A stretch of DNA of 64,000 bases from Tillus elongatus (Eukaryota; Arthropoda; Insecta; Coleoptera; Cleridae). Below the pieces are notes generated by a model. That model was not told where the DNA came from. It was given only the letters and a program-made list of their open reading frames with translations, and did not search any database. Positions 49,600-62,385 of the stretch are shown in pieces. Both the position numbers and the translations under genes were made by a program. The DNA lies in the NCBI GenBank assembly GCA_964006375.1, contig OZ023267.1:85173406-85237405 (forward strand), read 5' to 3'. Within the stretch, counting starts at the first letter, position 1. Each line of letters begins with the position of its first letter.

Positions 49600-50080
49600 C
49601 GTAGACTAGCCCGCTATAGAAAAATTTTGGTTATGTACATCATATAATTCTGATGGCGAACTTTCATTTTATTTTTCATATCTTAAATAATTTATTTTGT
49701 AAATTACATTGTTTATACTAGTATCAACAAATTCTCTGTTATTTGGGTTAGCTGTGTGCCTTTGTGGTTGCTGTGACAGTATTGAATTAGAGCTGCCCAA
49801 TTCCATGGGCTCGTGATAGCTTCTGTTTATGTTTTGATTTGTATGAGGTCGTACGTTTTAATTTAATTGATTATTTAAGTTGGGTCTTCTGAATTGTTTC
49901 GACAAATTTTGTCTAGGTGTAAATTATTGGTTTTGTCTGTGTTGGAAGTTTGTGTGATTAAATTGGTTATTATTATTCTGTTTAAACGGCGTGAAATTTG
50001 GTTAAAATGGTATCTGAAATTGGACGTTATAAAAAGTCGCGCTCCATTGTTTTTGGAAGGGTATTCGGTTTTGTCCTCCT
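49600..50080 (-). pseudogene. gag: E2 gag C-terminus
   Basis: Inverse of 19,470-19,885: FQTQTKPIIYTxTKFVE-like Q/N-rich part, SYHEPMELGSSNS and an acidic end. Stops present. Confidence 0.55.
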
Positions 50081-50089
50081 ATTATTACT

Positions 50090-50890
50090 AAAATTTTTAA
50101 CTAAAGTTTCCTTCCCCAAATACCAAATTTTGTGCTTGTTCTATGCTCTTTGGACGATTTAACACAGGGGGTTTGATCACATTATATATCTCGGTTAACT
50201 GAAAAACGTTAGTATCGAGTTGTTCAGTTCACGAACGATTGTTTATGTTCATATCCTATTTGTCTTAAATACTATGTTGATAAATATTTCACAGAGAAAC
50301 ATTCACGTGATACAACTATAGTGTTATTTATGATAAAACCACCAACACTTGGATACTTGGCCTCAGACTTATTAAATTTGTTGTTAAACATAGATGACAA
50401 AAATTGCCATAGCTTTTAAATTATGGTTGGTAATAATTGGTACTAATCATCTGTTGGAATTAAAATTTTTGAGAAAACCTGTTACGGCTGCTATGGAACA
50501 TTCACAAGCTTTACCTGATTATGCAGATATTATGAAAGCTACTAGTGTTCATAGAAAAGAGAACAAGTCCTAAAGAAGCCATTATAAGAAACAGTTCTCT
50601 CAAATATCAATAAGTAGTAAAACCAATTGTAGACAAATTAGCAGGTGCTAAGTACGTCCTACTTCAATAACTTCAGGTTATGGTATGCTACACATGATGC
50701 ATAATAAGAAACTCAAATAGTATGTGGACTCGGATGATATGTTTATATCATGTTGTTTGATAGGCTGCGGCTTTTAGTGACTTCTCAAGCCGCTGGTATT
50801 AACGCATACAACAAGAAATCAAACTGATTATCGAAGAATTGAATGAAGTAGGTGTTATATAAACAGACAGAGTTGCGTGTTTTTAATTAC
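50090..50890 (+). pseudogene. ALE ATPase end and PO gene
   Basis: GGFDHIIYLG-like ATPase end, then NISQRNIHVI, a MVGNNWY-type segment, ALPDYADIMKATSVHRKENK and HMMHNKKL, ending SQAAGINAYN. Nearly identical to 62,390-63,080. Confidence 0.55.
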
Positions 50891-51120
50891 TTTCATCATG
50901 CCGATCGAAAAATTCTGAGTTTCTGAAAATAATTTAAAACATCTAAACATAATTGTTCATTTCTGGAAACAAGTGGGGATTTTTATTCACAAAACCATCA
51001 ATTGTGTAACAATGGCGAAAACCTGTTACGGCTGCTATGGAAAATTCGCAAGCTTTACCTGATTATGCAGATATTATCAAAGCTACTAGTCTTCACAGAA
51101 AAGAGAAAGAACGTTGAATA
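50890..51120 (+). pseudogene. ALE PO internal piece
   Basis: Second, out-of-order TCYGCYGKFASFT / YADIIKATSLHRKEKE segment, as at 46,680-46,790. Confidence 0.5.
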
Positions 51121-51122
51121 GG

Positions 51123-51465
51123 TTATTCAACCAAAATACGTTTCAAGGTGTTGAATGTAACGTTTCCACTTATCTTGTACAGCTCAGATTTTGTGTCCAG
51201 CTGATTCAGTATCTTACTCAGATATTTATTCTTTAGTATATCAATATCATGCAGCACTTGAGAAATTATATCCTTAGTTAAATTTTTCAATTTTTCCTCA
51301 AACTCACTTTTAAGAGCAGCTAGATCTGTATTATGCACAGCTTCAAGAGTTATGGTGATTAGACTTTGTATTAGATCATCTTTATTCTTCTTATAATTAT
51401 CTGCTCATCAATCTACAAATTTTATATTCACACCATCAGCAGGTTTAGTAGCATTACCAACGTTA
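51123..51465 (-). pseudogene. ALE coiled-coil protein
   Basis: 71 open codons (51,338-51,123), nearly identical to 47,011-46,796. Confidence 0.5.
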
Positions 51466-51935
51466 CACAATTTGTGGTTTTGCACATCAGAATCGTTAAT
51501 TACAGTTTCCGGACATACATTATACATTATACTTTATTGGCTGAAATTACAAAATACGTCTATATAGTAAGTCCATTTTGACTTGTGTTCTATATAGTGA
51601 CATAAGTTAAACAGTTTATTCTAAAAATACTTGACACTGCATTATCCAAATATGACACTTCGAATTTTAACAATCCATTTTAAATAAAGTTTTAATACTA
51701 TTTTCTCTTCCATCTTACATTTCCAATCATTGCCTTCATTTACTACTAATCTTTACATATCCATCATTACTTTCCCATCATCATTCTTCATTTACTTTTC
51801 ATGTTTATACCAAATTTATAAAATGTTATACAAAACCGAACCTCTTCATTCTGACAAAAATTTTAATAACTGTCATTGTACAATTTCGTACAATGAGAAA
51901 GTCTGAACTTTTCGATAGACATTCCTACACTCAAC
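51466..51935. other. Conserved non-coding ALE spacer
   Basis: Second copy of 47,131-47,610. Confidence 0.4.
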
Positions 51936-51939
51936 TTAT

Positions 51940-52545
51940 TTTATTTGACTTCAACTAAATTCCATTTGTGCTATGCGATTATCCACTATAACTCAAACTG
52001 CAGTCACTGCTTCCTAAGCTAGACTTCTATTTATCCTTTAGATTGCACCATCGATATATTCTTTAATTGCAAACATGTGTTAAGTTTATAATCATTATCA
52101 TTGCTTAATTTAAATCATCCTTAATACCAAACGTATTTTTCAGGTCAGTTTCAAGTTTTGAAACTGTCAGTCGTATATAGTCTTTTTGCAGCTTAGATAT
52201 CCAGGTATCAACCATGGTAGCAAACGTATTCTGAGGGTACACGTTGTTTGATGTATGAACTCGTTCATGTCCTTTCCAAGTCTAAATAATCCACACTAGT
52301 TTTAAGTGGAAATAAGCTGTAAGCTTCATGTTTAAAATCAGCATATTTTAAAATCTATATTCATGTTCGTTTTTCCAACTCTGGCTTATGCAGTAGTATG
52401 GCAATTTGAAGTGTCACAGCATCTTTGTTCGTCTTATAGTTATCCTTATTTTCTGGTAGTCATCTTTGGTTTTTTGATAGTCGTCTATCCAATCATAAAC
52501 ATTTTTAAAATTTAGAGCATCTGTAGGTTGAACAGGATCGCCATT
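51940..52545 (-). pseudogene. ALE coiled-coil paralogue, second copy
   Basis: As 47,620-48,210. Confidence 0.45.
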
Positions 52546-53345
52546 GTTACACAATTTATGGTTTTGTGAATAAAAATCGCCACTTGTAGTATTCGGTAAT
52601 GTCTCTCTTTCAACAATTCTGTTTAGATGTTTTAAATTATTTGCAGAAGCTCAGAATTTGTCGAACGGCATGTTGAAAGTTATTTAAAAAACGCAACTCT
52701 GCCTGTTTATCAACACATACTTCCTTCAGTTCTTCGATAATCGGTTGAATTTCGTTGTTGTGTGCGTTACTGCCAGCGGCTTGAGAAGCCACGAAAAGCC
52801 GCAGTCTATCAAACAACACGTTTATATCATCCCAGTGCACATACTCTTTCAGTTTCTTCATGTGTCGCATACCATAACCTGAGTTTATGGAAGTAGAACG
52901 TGGCTTGGCGCCTGCTTATATTCTAGAATTGGTTTTACTACTTGTTGATTTTTGAGAAAATTGTTTCTTATGATGTCTTCTAAAGGATCGTTCTCTTTTC
53001 TGTGAAGACTAGTAGCTTTCATTATCAGGTAAAGCTTGCGAATTTTCCATAGCAGCCGTAACAGATTTTCTCAAAAATATTAATTCCAACAGATGATTAG
53101 TACCAATTGTTACGAACCATAATTTGAAAGCTATGTCCATTTTTATCATTTATGTTAAAAACAAATTTAATAGGTTTGTGGCCAAGCCTCTAGGCGTTGG
53201 TGGTTTTATCATAAATAACACTACATGTTGTATCACGTGTATGTTTCTCTGTGAAATATTTATCAACATAGTATTTAACACAAATAGGATATCAACTTAA
53301 CATTCGTTCTGAACTGAACCAACCTTCTTCAGTTAACCGAGATAT
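52546..53345 (-). pseudogene. ALE PO gene
   Basis: Minus strand: DKYFTEKHTRDTTCSVI, DKTTNA.RLGHKPI, GHSFQIMVRNNWY-like, KSVTAAMENSQALP, RKENDPLEDIIRNN, YGMRHMKKLKEYVHWDDINV, DRLRLFVASQAAG and NNEIQPIIEELKEVCV. 77 codons open at 52,870-52,637. Inverse arm of 62,430-63,080. Confidence 0.6.
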
Positions 53346-53349
53346 ATAA

Positions 53350-53945
53350 AGTGATCAAACCCCCTGTGTTAAATCGTCCAACAAGCATTAAAATTAGTAT
53401 TTGAAGAAGGAAACTTTAATTATAGAGATAAAACGATAAATAAAAATTTTAGTAATATAAGACAAGAAGGACAAAACTGAGCATTCTTCCAAAAACTAAG
53501 TAACCCGCCTTTTTAAAACGTCCAATTCAGAGACCATTTTAACCAAATTTCAGACCGTTTCAACAGAATAATAATAACCAATTTAATCAAACAAACTTCC
53601 AACCCAGACAAAACCAACAATTTACGCCTAGACAAAATTGCTCGCACCAATACAGAAGAACCAACTTAAATAATTAATTAAATCAAAACGTATGACCTCA
53701 TAAAATTCAAAACATTAACCGAAGCTATCCAGAGCCCATGGAATAGTCAGCTCTAATCAAGACTGTCACAGCAGCGACAAAGGTACACAGCTAACCTAAA
53801 TAACACACAATTTGTTGATAATAGTATAAACGATGTAAGTTACGAAATATATTATGTAGAATATAAAACATATAATGAAAATTCGCCATCAGAATTGTAC
53901 GATGTATATAACCAAAATTTTCCTATAGCGGGCTAGTCTATAGAT
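53350..53945 (+). pseudogene. gag: E2 gag C-terminus
   Basis: QTNFQPRQNQQFTPRQN, NRSYPEPME then a stop, and NENSPSELYDVYNQNFPIAG. Matches 19,470-19,885 in the same orientation, 34.1 kb away. Confidence 0.6.
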
Positions 53946-54033
53946 AATTGATAGTAGATAATAACCAAAAAATTTTCACATAAATAGTTTACCTAATAAG
54001 GTCAGTGATAGTAGTTGTAATTAAAAGGAGAGA

Positions 54034-54775
54034 ATGAATGACTATAGAAATAACTTAATCTTGAACATGAACAATTACGCAAGGGACAGTCGACAAATGA
54101 ATTCTGTCGACCGAGCTGATGCAGTAAAACCAACGAAGACAATTCAACAGGACAATGATAGCATTATGAGTTATCTTAATTCTTGGTTTGCCAGTAGTAA
54201 TAAGATATGTAATTAAACAAAAGCCCACAGAGCAGTTTAGATGAAGTTCCCACTACAAACAAATATTGTAATGAGGAAACTGATCATATTAATTTAAATA
54301 ATATACAGGGTGTTCAAACAAAAAGCAAAAACCAGTTACAGTTTAGTATAAAGTTAATGAAGCAGTCGAATAAGACACAAGGTAGAGATGAGGAAATAGT
54401 AAGAAAACAATATAAGGATGAACCTTTAGCCTAGTACGAAAACACGGAAAAAAAATTGGTTAAATACGGAAAACATATAATAAGCAAAACAAAACCTAAA
54501 TTAGGAACATCTGATAAACAAAATTTCGCAATAAATAAACATAGTAGTATGAAAACAATCACCTTAAAAATTAAAAATTCCAATACAACTAATAATTCTG
54601 AAGCAAAAATACCCAATTTGCAAGAATTAAAAAAAGCATCAGAGTAGAGACCAAATCATGTTTTCTCATGAAGACCTATGATGAAAGACAATTTTTTTTT
54701 CAAAGATGAGAAAGGAAATTAAACTTGTGACCATTGCAACAAAAAAGAATACAATCTGTTTATATTAAACAAATT
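54034..54775 (+). pseudogene. E2 linker and integrase zinc-binding fragment
   Basis: MNDYRNNLILNMNNYARDSR, DSIMSYLNSWFAS, later NFAINKHSSMK, EAKIPNLQELKKAS, then decayed MRKEIK / TCDHCNKKEYN. Cys half of the zinc finger retained. Confidence 0.5.
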
Positions 54776-54779
54776 AAAT

Positions 54780-55430
54780 AAATAATCGAATTACATTACC
54801 TAAATACATTAAAAACTCGAAAATCGGATAATCAAACCCGGCTGATGCTGCAATCACTATCAAGATTCAATGATACAGTGAAGAGGATATACCACACACT
54901 AAGGCAGTTCGAGTCCAAACTGAACCAATATCTGGAAGCCATCAACAACATGAACCTTGGTACAAAGCAGTAGATAAGAATTCATTAAAGATTCACATAT
55001 TGAGTGTTTATCAGATAGCTGATCGATTTCTAGCTGAATTTACTCATCATTATAGAAGCTTGCTAAACATACATGTGAACCAAGCCAACATTTACGACTT
55101 TCTTTCACCGGCACAAATTGATCAAATCCTAATTGCAGCAACGAGAAAAGTACCACAGCATCTGGAGATCATTTCATATCCGATACTTCGGTCAGAAATT
55201 GGTTACAGTGACAAATATATTCATCTGTACAGCTACTTCACAATGACATAGGTAACGCAATTTATACTAATAAAAGTCACCCCGATTCCGTATAAGGTCG
55301 AAAACGAAACCTATTCGTCTATGGAATTACCCAACCAAATGATAGGAGTGGATTATAACACGCAGCATCCCAATCTCCAAGAATCTATATGTGTGTTCCC
55401 CAGCTAAGAAGCAAGAAAAGGAACCACAAC
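54780..55430 (+). pseudogene. env: E2 env remnant
   Basis: Best-preserved E2 env: QIADRFLAEFTHHYRSLLN, QANIYDFLSPAQIDQI, ATRKVPQHLEIISYPILR and IGYSDKYIHLYSYF are open from 55,000 to 55,251. Upstream RLMLQSLSRFND and a coiled coil are in another frame. The anchor is not recognised. Confidence 0.5.
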
Positions 55431-56520
<1,090 letters not shown>

Positions 56521-56559
56521 GAATCGGGATTTGTAGTTCTTATATACAACGTATATAAG

Positions 56560-58150
56560 AGGTGGCCATCGTTATCCCCTCCATCCTTTAGAGAACGAAG
56601 CCTATGGTTCGTACGAATAGTCCACGGGAAGTGGTTGGTTTGGAATCAGCAGTTTTATTTTTTGACTTCTGCAAGATGTATCTTGAAGTTATTGTGATTA
56701 TTGTTATTACTATCACGATGTATAGTATAATTGTCCATACACTAGGGTGGTCCATGGGCAAATTGATGGTTCCTGGAATTCTGACATTGATTTATTGTAA
56801 CTGGGATTTGATATTGTTCAAATCGTGCAGTGGAACATTTTCTAATTTTAATTCTGGTAATTTGTCTGGGAAGATGGGTGCTTTATTTGTTACCAATTCT
56901 ATGGTTGGGAGATTGAATGAATCTTGTGTTTCCGATGCCATTTGTACTGAGCTGAATCTTTCGTTATTGATGATAAGTTGATATTTGGGTTTCAGAGTCG
57001 TCAATAATCATATTTTGGTTTCTTAGGAGCTAAATTTGATCTTCGTTTCTTCTGGTGTCACTATTATGTTTTGTGTATTGGCATATTTAGAGACTGTTGT
57101 TTTTGTTATTTTGACGAGTTCTTGTTTGCAATTGTTTTTTTCTTTCTGGAAGTTGATCAGTTTAATTTTCCATGGGTTGTCGTTTATAGCTGTCTGGTTG
57201 TCATTTTCACAAAAGTATGTTTGGTCTTTTAGATTCCTACACTTTTAGTCTCTGTAAGCGTAGTGTTTGCGCTAAGGATTAGGTACTTGTTTCTAGCGTC
57301 AATCATTTTAAAGTTATACGGATATTTAGGGACTGGTAATGCATAGAATTGATAATAAATACAGTCTGGTTTGTCTACTAAAGGTATATCTATTTGGAAT
57401 ATAATTTTAAAGTCAATTTTAACTGTTTTTATTTTAAATATTTTTTCGTAAAGTGAAATGTCGGATTTTGTTATTAAGCTTGATTTTGAGATATGGTTTT
57501 CAATGGTTTCTAATTCTCTTGATATTAACTTTGGTTTCAGTATGGACGTATGATATGTGAATAATTTTGAAAATGTAATTGCGTTTTCTGTTAATATCAT
57601 ATTTCGTACATTGTTTAACAAATAACTGATATGTGTGAGTAATTCCAAATGTTTTACTCTATGAAAATTCGTTAGCTGGTCGCTTTTTAGACTATCTATT
57701 TTCCAAATCGTTTATTCTCGCTACTATGGCTTCTTGGTTATGGTTCAGGTTGTCTATTGTTTTATTAAACTCTGCTATAGCATTTATCATTAGTGATGTT
57801 TGTGACCTAAAAAGTTGATGTACTTGATTTTGATCTTTTCTCAAAATTTCGAGAGCTTTATATATTCTGTTGCCGTCATCCGCATCTAAGTTCCCAGTTA
57901 TTGATTTGAATATAGATCCTAGTCTGTTCTAATGAACAGAGTAGGTATATTTACCTCCTTTGTTCCTAATTGTTGTTGGAAATGTTAGATAAAATGTGTC
58001 ATCAATATTGCTAATGATGAAATTAATGGTTAACATAAAAAAATTATATTCCAACTTGCACTCTGCATTCATTACGCTTAGTATATTGTCGAAGTAAGTT
58101 TTTAGTCCGTTAAAGTCGTCGTATAGTTTTCTCAAGTATGTATATGAATC
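56560..58150 (-). pseudogene. env: E1 env remnant, unit D
   Basis: Most complete E1 env. Anchor region near 56,690-56,760, then (toward the N-terminus) EQHLPKVPLHDLNNIKSQ-like tail, a 139-codon open stretch 57,648-57,229 (ELLTHISYLLNNVRN, IPLVDKPDCIYYQFYALPVP), the SITGNLDADDG region near 57,890 and the SVMNAECKLEY start near 58,070. A short Asn-Glu-rich insertion around 57,930-57,950 destroys the cleavage/fusion region. Inactive. Confidence 0.7.
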
Positions 58151-58159
58151 ATTATCTAT

Positions 58160-58575
58160 TATTCGTTCTCTGAAAAGGCTTGTCCCAGTTTGCAGATAGA
58201 TACTGACTGGAAGAAAAAATCGGATTCATGCTACATGTGGCGTGCGTCAGGACCAACACTGTGGAACATGTATTACGATAAGCTCTTTAGTCTGGAGTCC
58301 GTAAACAACACGACTATTATAGGGTATGCATATCATTTGGCGGTGATTGTAAGCGGAGTAAATACGGGTGACCTAGAGAATAATATCAACTGGTCAGTGG
58401 CAAGGGTGCAAAACTGGATCGAAAATAGTGGTCTCCGACTTGAGCTTCACAAAACTGAAAGTATAGTGCTAGTGGGACGAAGAACACTGAGAACCGTAAC
58501 CGTCAAGTAGGGGAATGCAGAGATTTGTGGTTTTGTCACTTTATGGTGTCCAGCAACACTAACATGGGCAGAGCT
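58160..58575 (+). pseudogene. LINE-R reverse transcriptase fragment, unit D
   Basis: 106 open codons: WRASGPTLWNMYYDKLF, GYAYHLAVIVSGVN (YxDD box altered to YAYH), NWSVARVQNWIENSGLRL, HKTESIVLVGRR. The longest RT stretch in the window. Ends at the shared GATACTGGATCC junction. Confidence 0.75.
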
Positions 58576-58880
58576 GATACTGGATCCAAAAGTAACGATC
58601 GGTTACTTATACTAGACGTTCCGCCGTGAGAACCGTAGCAACGTCTGTCCAAAACTACCAGTAAATCGTATGAACGTTCGTTACGAGTGCCGCGTATAGG
58701 ACGTTTTAGGGACAACAAAGTAGGCGGAGCCTCACCTGGGCACTGACTTGGCTGCGGCTGCACTGTGAACTACGCTTGCTCTTCACGATATTTCGAACTT
58801 CTCAAATTTGCAAATACAATAACAGACAAGAAGGGCGTGGTGTCATTTCGATCGACACACTTCAGAGGGCAAAATAATAA
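58576..58880. repeat. 3' module, unit D
   Basis: Inverse of 6,945-7,275, complete to GATCGACACACTTCAGAGGG. Confidence 0.6.
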
Positions 58881-58986
58881 TGGAGAAGAAAAAAAAAGGT
58901 TCTGATGAGTGAAATGTGGCGTCGGTCAACAATAGCTAATTGCGATTAGGTTACGGATCGAGCGTTTGTACTGTTTGTAAATTTGT

Positions 58987-59002
58987 GACTCTGAAAAGAG
59001 CC
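58987..59002 (-). terminator. Histone mRNA 3' stem-loop
   Basis: On the minus strand GGCTCTTTTCAGAGTC, 52 bp after the H2B stop. A 6-bp stem with one G-T pair and the TTTC loop of replication-dependent histone genes. It is the only intact copy; B and C have lost the region and A is mutated. It shows the parent was a genomic (not mRNA-derived, polyadenylated) histone gene copy including downstream flank. Confidence 0.8.
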
Positions 59003-59053
59003 GACTTTTTTTCTCTCCAAGTTTTCCGTCTAATGTGACACACGTTTATTTAT

Positions 59054-59423
59054 TTACTTCGAGCTGGTGTATTTGATAACGGGCTTGGTGTCTTCGCTGA
59101 CTGCAGGTTTGGCGAGTTTACCGGGTAGAAGGTGCCTGACGGTGGTCTCGATCTCCTGGCTGGTTATCGTGGATCTGTTGTTGTAATGAGCGAGCCTGGA
59201 GGCTTCGGCGGTGATCCGCTCCAATATGTCGTTGACGAAGCTCTCCAATATGCTTATAGCCTTGATCGAGATACGGGGTCGGGATGTACGCAAGTAAACT
59301 GAAGCAATTCAGCATTTTGTTAATATAAATTGCGTAGCACTCCTTCTTTTTGTCGCCCTTGGAGATGTTCTTCTGGGCCTTGCAGTTCTTCTTGATAGCT
59401 TTACCTCTAGCCTTCGGTGGCAT
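59054..59423 (-). pseudogene. H2B: Histone H2B pseudogene, copy D
   Basis: [36 protein letters not shown], then an ~18-bp insertion before the GTACATCCCGACC site, the shared one-base loss, and [50 protein letters not shown] and TSSK. A few codons around KRKK are also missing. Otherwise full length. Confidence 0.9.
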
Positions 59424-59870
59424 CTTGTCGTACAGTATACATAACAAACGTCGGAACGATAGTGACGGTCCGCTTAACTTTTTCTTTGGTCTTTAACTAT
59501 ATTTTTCGGGTGTTGCTTCCGTAACTTTACATGGCTTGTTTTCGGTTTTTGCGTTGCCCTTTAAATGGTTGTCGATTGTCATGACTGTCCGCACCGAAAT
59601 CGACTTCGTTTTTGTTACGCGGCGCTGTGGACGTAGGTCACTCTCAAAGAATCCGGCCCCGTCATTCGTGCCGGCCAACTTCTATCTATAAAGGCATACC
59701 GCAATGACCACACCACTTTCAGAGGTGCCACGGCAGTGTATGTTCAAACAAATATTGACCACCTTTTTCTCAGTTCGTTGTTTACGCAGTGCAGCTGCAG
59801 ACAAGTCAGGTTGTTTTATCGGTTTTTCACGTATACCTTTTTGTGTAAAATGGACTTTGGAGTCACATTC
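59424..59870 (-). promoter_or_regulatory. H2B copy D 5' flank
   Basis: TATA-like TATAGTTAAAGACC (~59,490) and TTTATAGATAG (~59,690) on the minus strand, with the 61-codon MAGTNDG-type frame. Cut at 59,870 within GGAGTCACATTC. Confidence 0.3.
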
Positions 59871-60086
59871 TGTTATGAATAAATAACTATTTGTTGAAAG
59901 AGTGACAATGTGTATTAACATAAAATAGCAAACAGAAATATACAGAAAGAAGTAATTATAATAAACAGGCCTCTTCACTCTACTACTTACACCATCTTAC
60001 TACTATTATTACTACATAGTTGTCAACCTACCCAAACAGAAATTCCCTAGCAGGGTTGCCAACTTGAATATACAAACTTATTAACA
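59871..60086 (-). mobile_element. Ty1/copia 3' LTR (216 bp)
   Basis: Minus strand begins TGTTAATAAG directly after a GAAGGGGGA polypurine tract (60,087-60,095) and ends ATTCATAACA. TG...CA ends and position behind the pol stop codon define it. No 5' LTR is in the window, so a target duplication cannot be tested. Confidence 0.75.
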
Positions 60087-60117
60087 TCCCCCTTCAAACC
60101 TGCAAAGAATTTTTGTT

Positions 60118-60633
60118 TTACACTCTCAAATTAAGTTCTTTAACAAATTTATTAAACTTTACACAACTTAAAGATTTGGTAAACACATCAGCGAACTGTT
60201 CGTTAGTACAAATATAATCCAATAATTCCCTTATTAGCTAGGTCTATTATAAAATGTATTTTCACATTAATATGTTTGCATCGTTTATTATTTTCAAAAT
60301 TCTGTAATAATGGAATTGTACTTTGATTATCTTCATACAATGTGAAAGGCAGTGTAAAATGAATCTCTAAATCACTTAACACATGTTTTATGTGCAAAAG
60401 TTCACAAAATGCTGCGATACTGCTACAAATTCTGATTCAGTACTTGACAATGTCACAATGGACTGTTTTTTGGAACTCCAAGAAATTAAGTTATAAAAAA
60501 GTTTGAAGCAACTGACGGATTTTCGATCATTAATATCATTTGCCCAATCTGCATCAGAATAACCTGCTAAATCACTATAAGACTTACAGAAATACAATTT
60601 ATAATTTAATGTTGATTTTAGGTATTTCTGTGG
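60118..60633 (-). pseudogene. pol: Ty1/copia pol C-terminus (RNase H)
   Basis: KYLKSTLNYKLYFCKSYSDL, GYSDADWANDINDRKS, SWSSKKQSIVTLSSTESEF, then after a small break LYEDNQSTIPLLQN and RCKHINVKIHFI. Another frame holds EQFADVFTKSL and ends at 60,118. These are classical copia RNase H motifs (SDADWA, STESE, YEDNQ). Fused in phase to E2 env sequence at about 60,634. At least two frame changes. Confidence 0.8.
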
Positions 60634-60965
60634 TACTTTTCTCGTTGCTGCAATTATGATTTGATCAATGTATGCCGGTGAAAGAAAGTCGTAAATGTGG
60701 GCTTGGTTCACATGTATGTTAAGCAAGCTTCTATAATGATGAGTAAATTCAGCTAGAAATCGATCAGCTATCTGATAACCACTCAATATGTGAATCTTTA
60801 ATGAATTCTTATCTACTGCTTTGTACCAAGGTTCATGTTGTTGATGGCTTCCAGATCTTGGTTCAGTTTGGACTCGAACTGCCTTAGTGTGTGGTATATC
60901 CTCTTCACTGTATCATTGAATCTTGATAGTGATTGCAGCATCAGCCGCGTTTGATTATCCGATTT
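60634..60965 (-). pseudogene. env: E2 env fragment fused to copia
   Basis: SGYQIADRFLAEFTHHYRSL, VNQAHIYDFLSPAYIDQI and ATRKVPQ, then copia. Inverse arm of 54,840-55,160. Confidence 0.55.
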
Positions 60966-61835
60966 TCGAGTTTTTAATATATTTAGGTAATGTAATTCGA
61001 TTATTTATTTAATTTGTTTAATATAAACAGATTGTATTCTTTTTTGTTGCAATGGTCACAAGTTTAATTTCATTTCTCATCTTTGAAAAAAAAATTTTCT
61101 TTCATCATAGGTCTTCATGAGAAAACATGATTTGGTCTCTAATCTTTGATGCTTTTTTAAATTCTTGCAAATTGGGTATTTTTGCTTCAGAATTATTAGT
61201 TGTATTGGAATTTTTAATTTTTAAGGTGATTGTTTTCATACTACTATGTTTATTTATTGCGAAATTTTGTTTATCAGATGTTCCTAATTTAGGTTTTGTT
61301 TAGCTTATTATATGTTTTCCGTATTTAACCAATTTTTTTTCCGTGTTTTCGTACTAGGCTAAAGGTTCATCCTTATATTGTTTTCTTACTGTTTGCTCAT
61401 CTCTACCTTGTGTCTTATTCGACTGCTTCATTAACTTAATACTAAACTGTAACTGGTTTTTGCTTTTTGTTTGAACACCCTGTATATTATTTAAATTAAT
61501 ATGATCAGTTTCCATTACAATATTTGTTTGTAGTGGGAACTTCATCTAAACTGCTCTGTGGGCTTTTGTTTAATTACTTATCTTATTACTACTGGCAAAC
61601 CAAGAATTAAGATAACTCATAATGCTATCATTGTCCTGTTGAATTGTCTTCGTTGGTTTTACTGCATCAGCTCGGTCGACAGAATTCATTTGTCGACTGT
61701 CCCTTGCGTAATTGTTCATGTTCAAGATTAAGTTATTTCTATAGTCATTCATTCTCTCCTTTTAATTACAACTACTATCACTGACCTTATTAGGTAAACT
61801 ATTTATGTGAAAATTTATATGGTTATTATCTACTA
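60966..61835 (-). pseudogene. E2 integrase fragment and linker
   Basis: Inverse arm of 53,990-54,790: TCDHCNKKEYN, KHSSMKTITLKIKN, NQLQFSIKLMKQSNKTQGRD and MNDYRNNLILNMNNYARDSR. Confidence 0.5.
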
Positions 61836-61839
61836 TAGA

Positions 61840-62385
61840 CTAGCCCACTATAGGAAAATTTTGGTTATATACATCGTACAATTCTGATGGCGAATTTTCA
61901 TTATATGTTTTATATTCTTTCTACATAATCTATTTCGTACCTTACATCGTTTATACTATTATCAACAAATTGTGTGTTATTTAGGTTAGCTGTGTGCCTT
62001 TGTCGCTGCTGTGACAGTCTTGATTAGAGCTGACTATTCCATGGGCTCTGGATAGCTTCGGTTTATGTTTTGAATTTTATGAGGTCATACGTTTTGATTT
62101 AATTGATTATTTAAGTTGGTTCTTCTGTATTGGTGCGAGCAATTTTGTCTAGGCGTAAATTGTTGGTTTTGTCTGGGTTGGAAGTTTGTATGACTAAATT
62201 GGTTATTATTATTCTGTTGAAACGGTCTGAAATTTGGTTAAAATGGTCTCTGAATTGGACGTTATAAAAAGTCGTGCTCCATTGTTTTTGGAAGGGTATT
62301 CGGTTTTGTCCTTCTATTATTACTAAAATTTTTAACTAAAGTTTCCTTCCCCAAATACCAAATTTTGTGCTTGTTCTATGCTCTT
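61840..62385 (-). pseudogene. gag: E2 gag C-terminus
   Basis: Inverse arm of 53,390-53,940, including NENSPSELYDVYNQNFP and EPME with stop. Confidence 0.55.

Larger units (their letters stand above)
46441..53345. repeat. Tandem duplication with 4,327-bp period
   Basis: 46,796-47,011 and 51,123-51,338 encode the same coiled-coil frame; 48,300-48,480 and 52,630-52,810 the same PO end. The first unit has E2 gag/integrase (minus strand) and PO (plus strand) between 48,720 and 50,770. The second runs on into the PO copy at 52,540-53,345. Confidence 0.85.
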
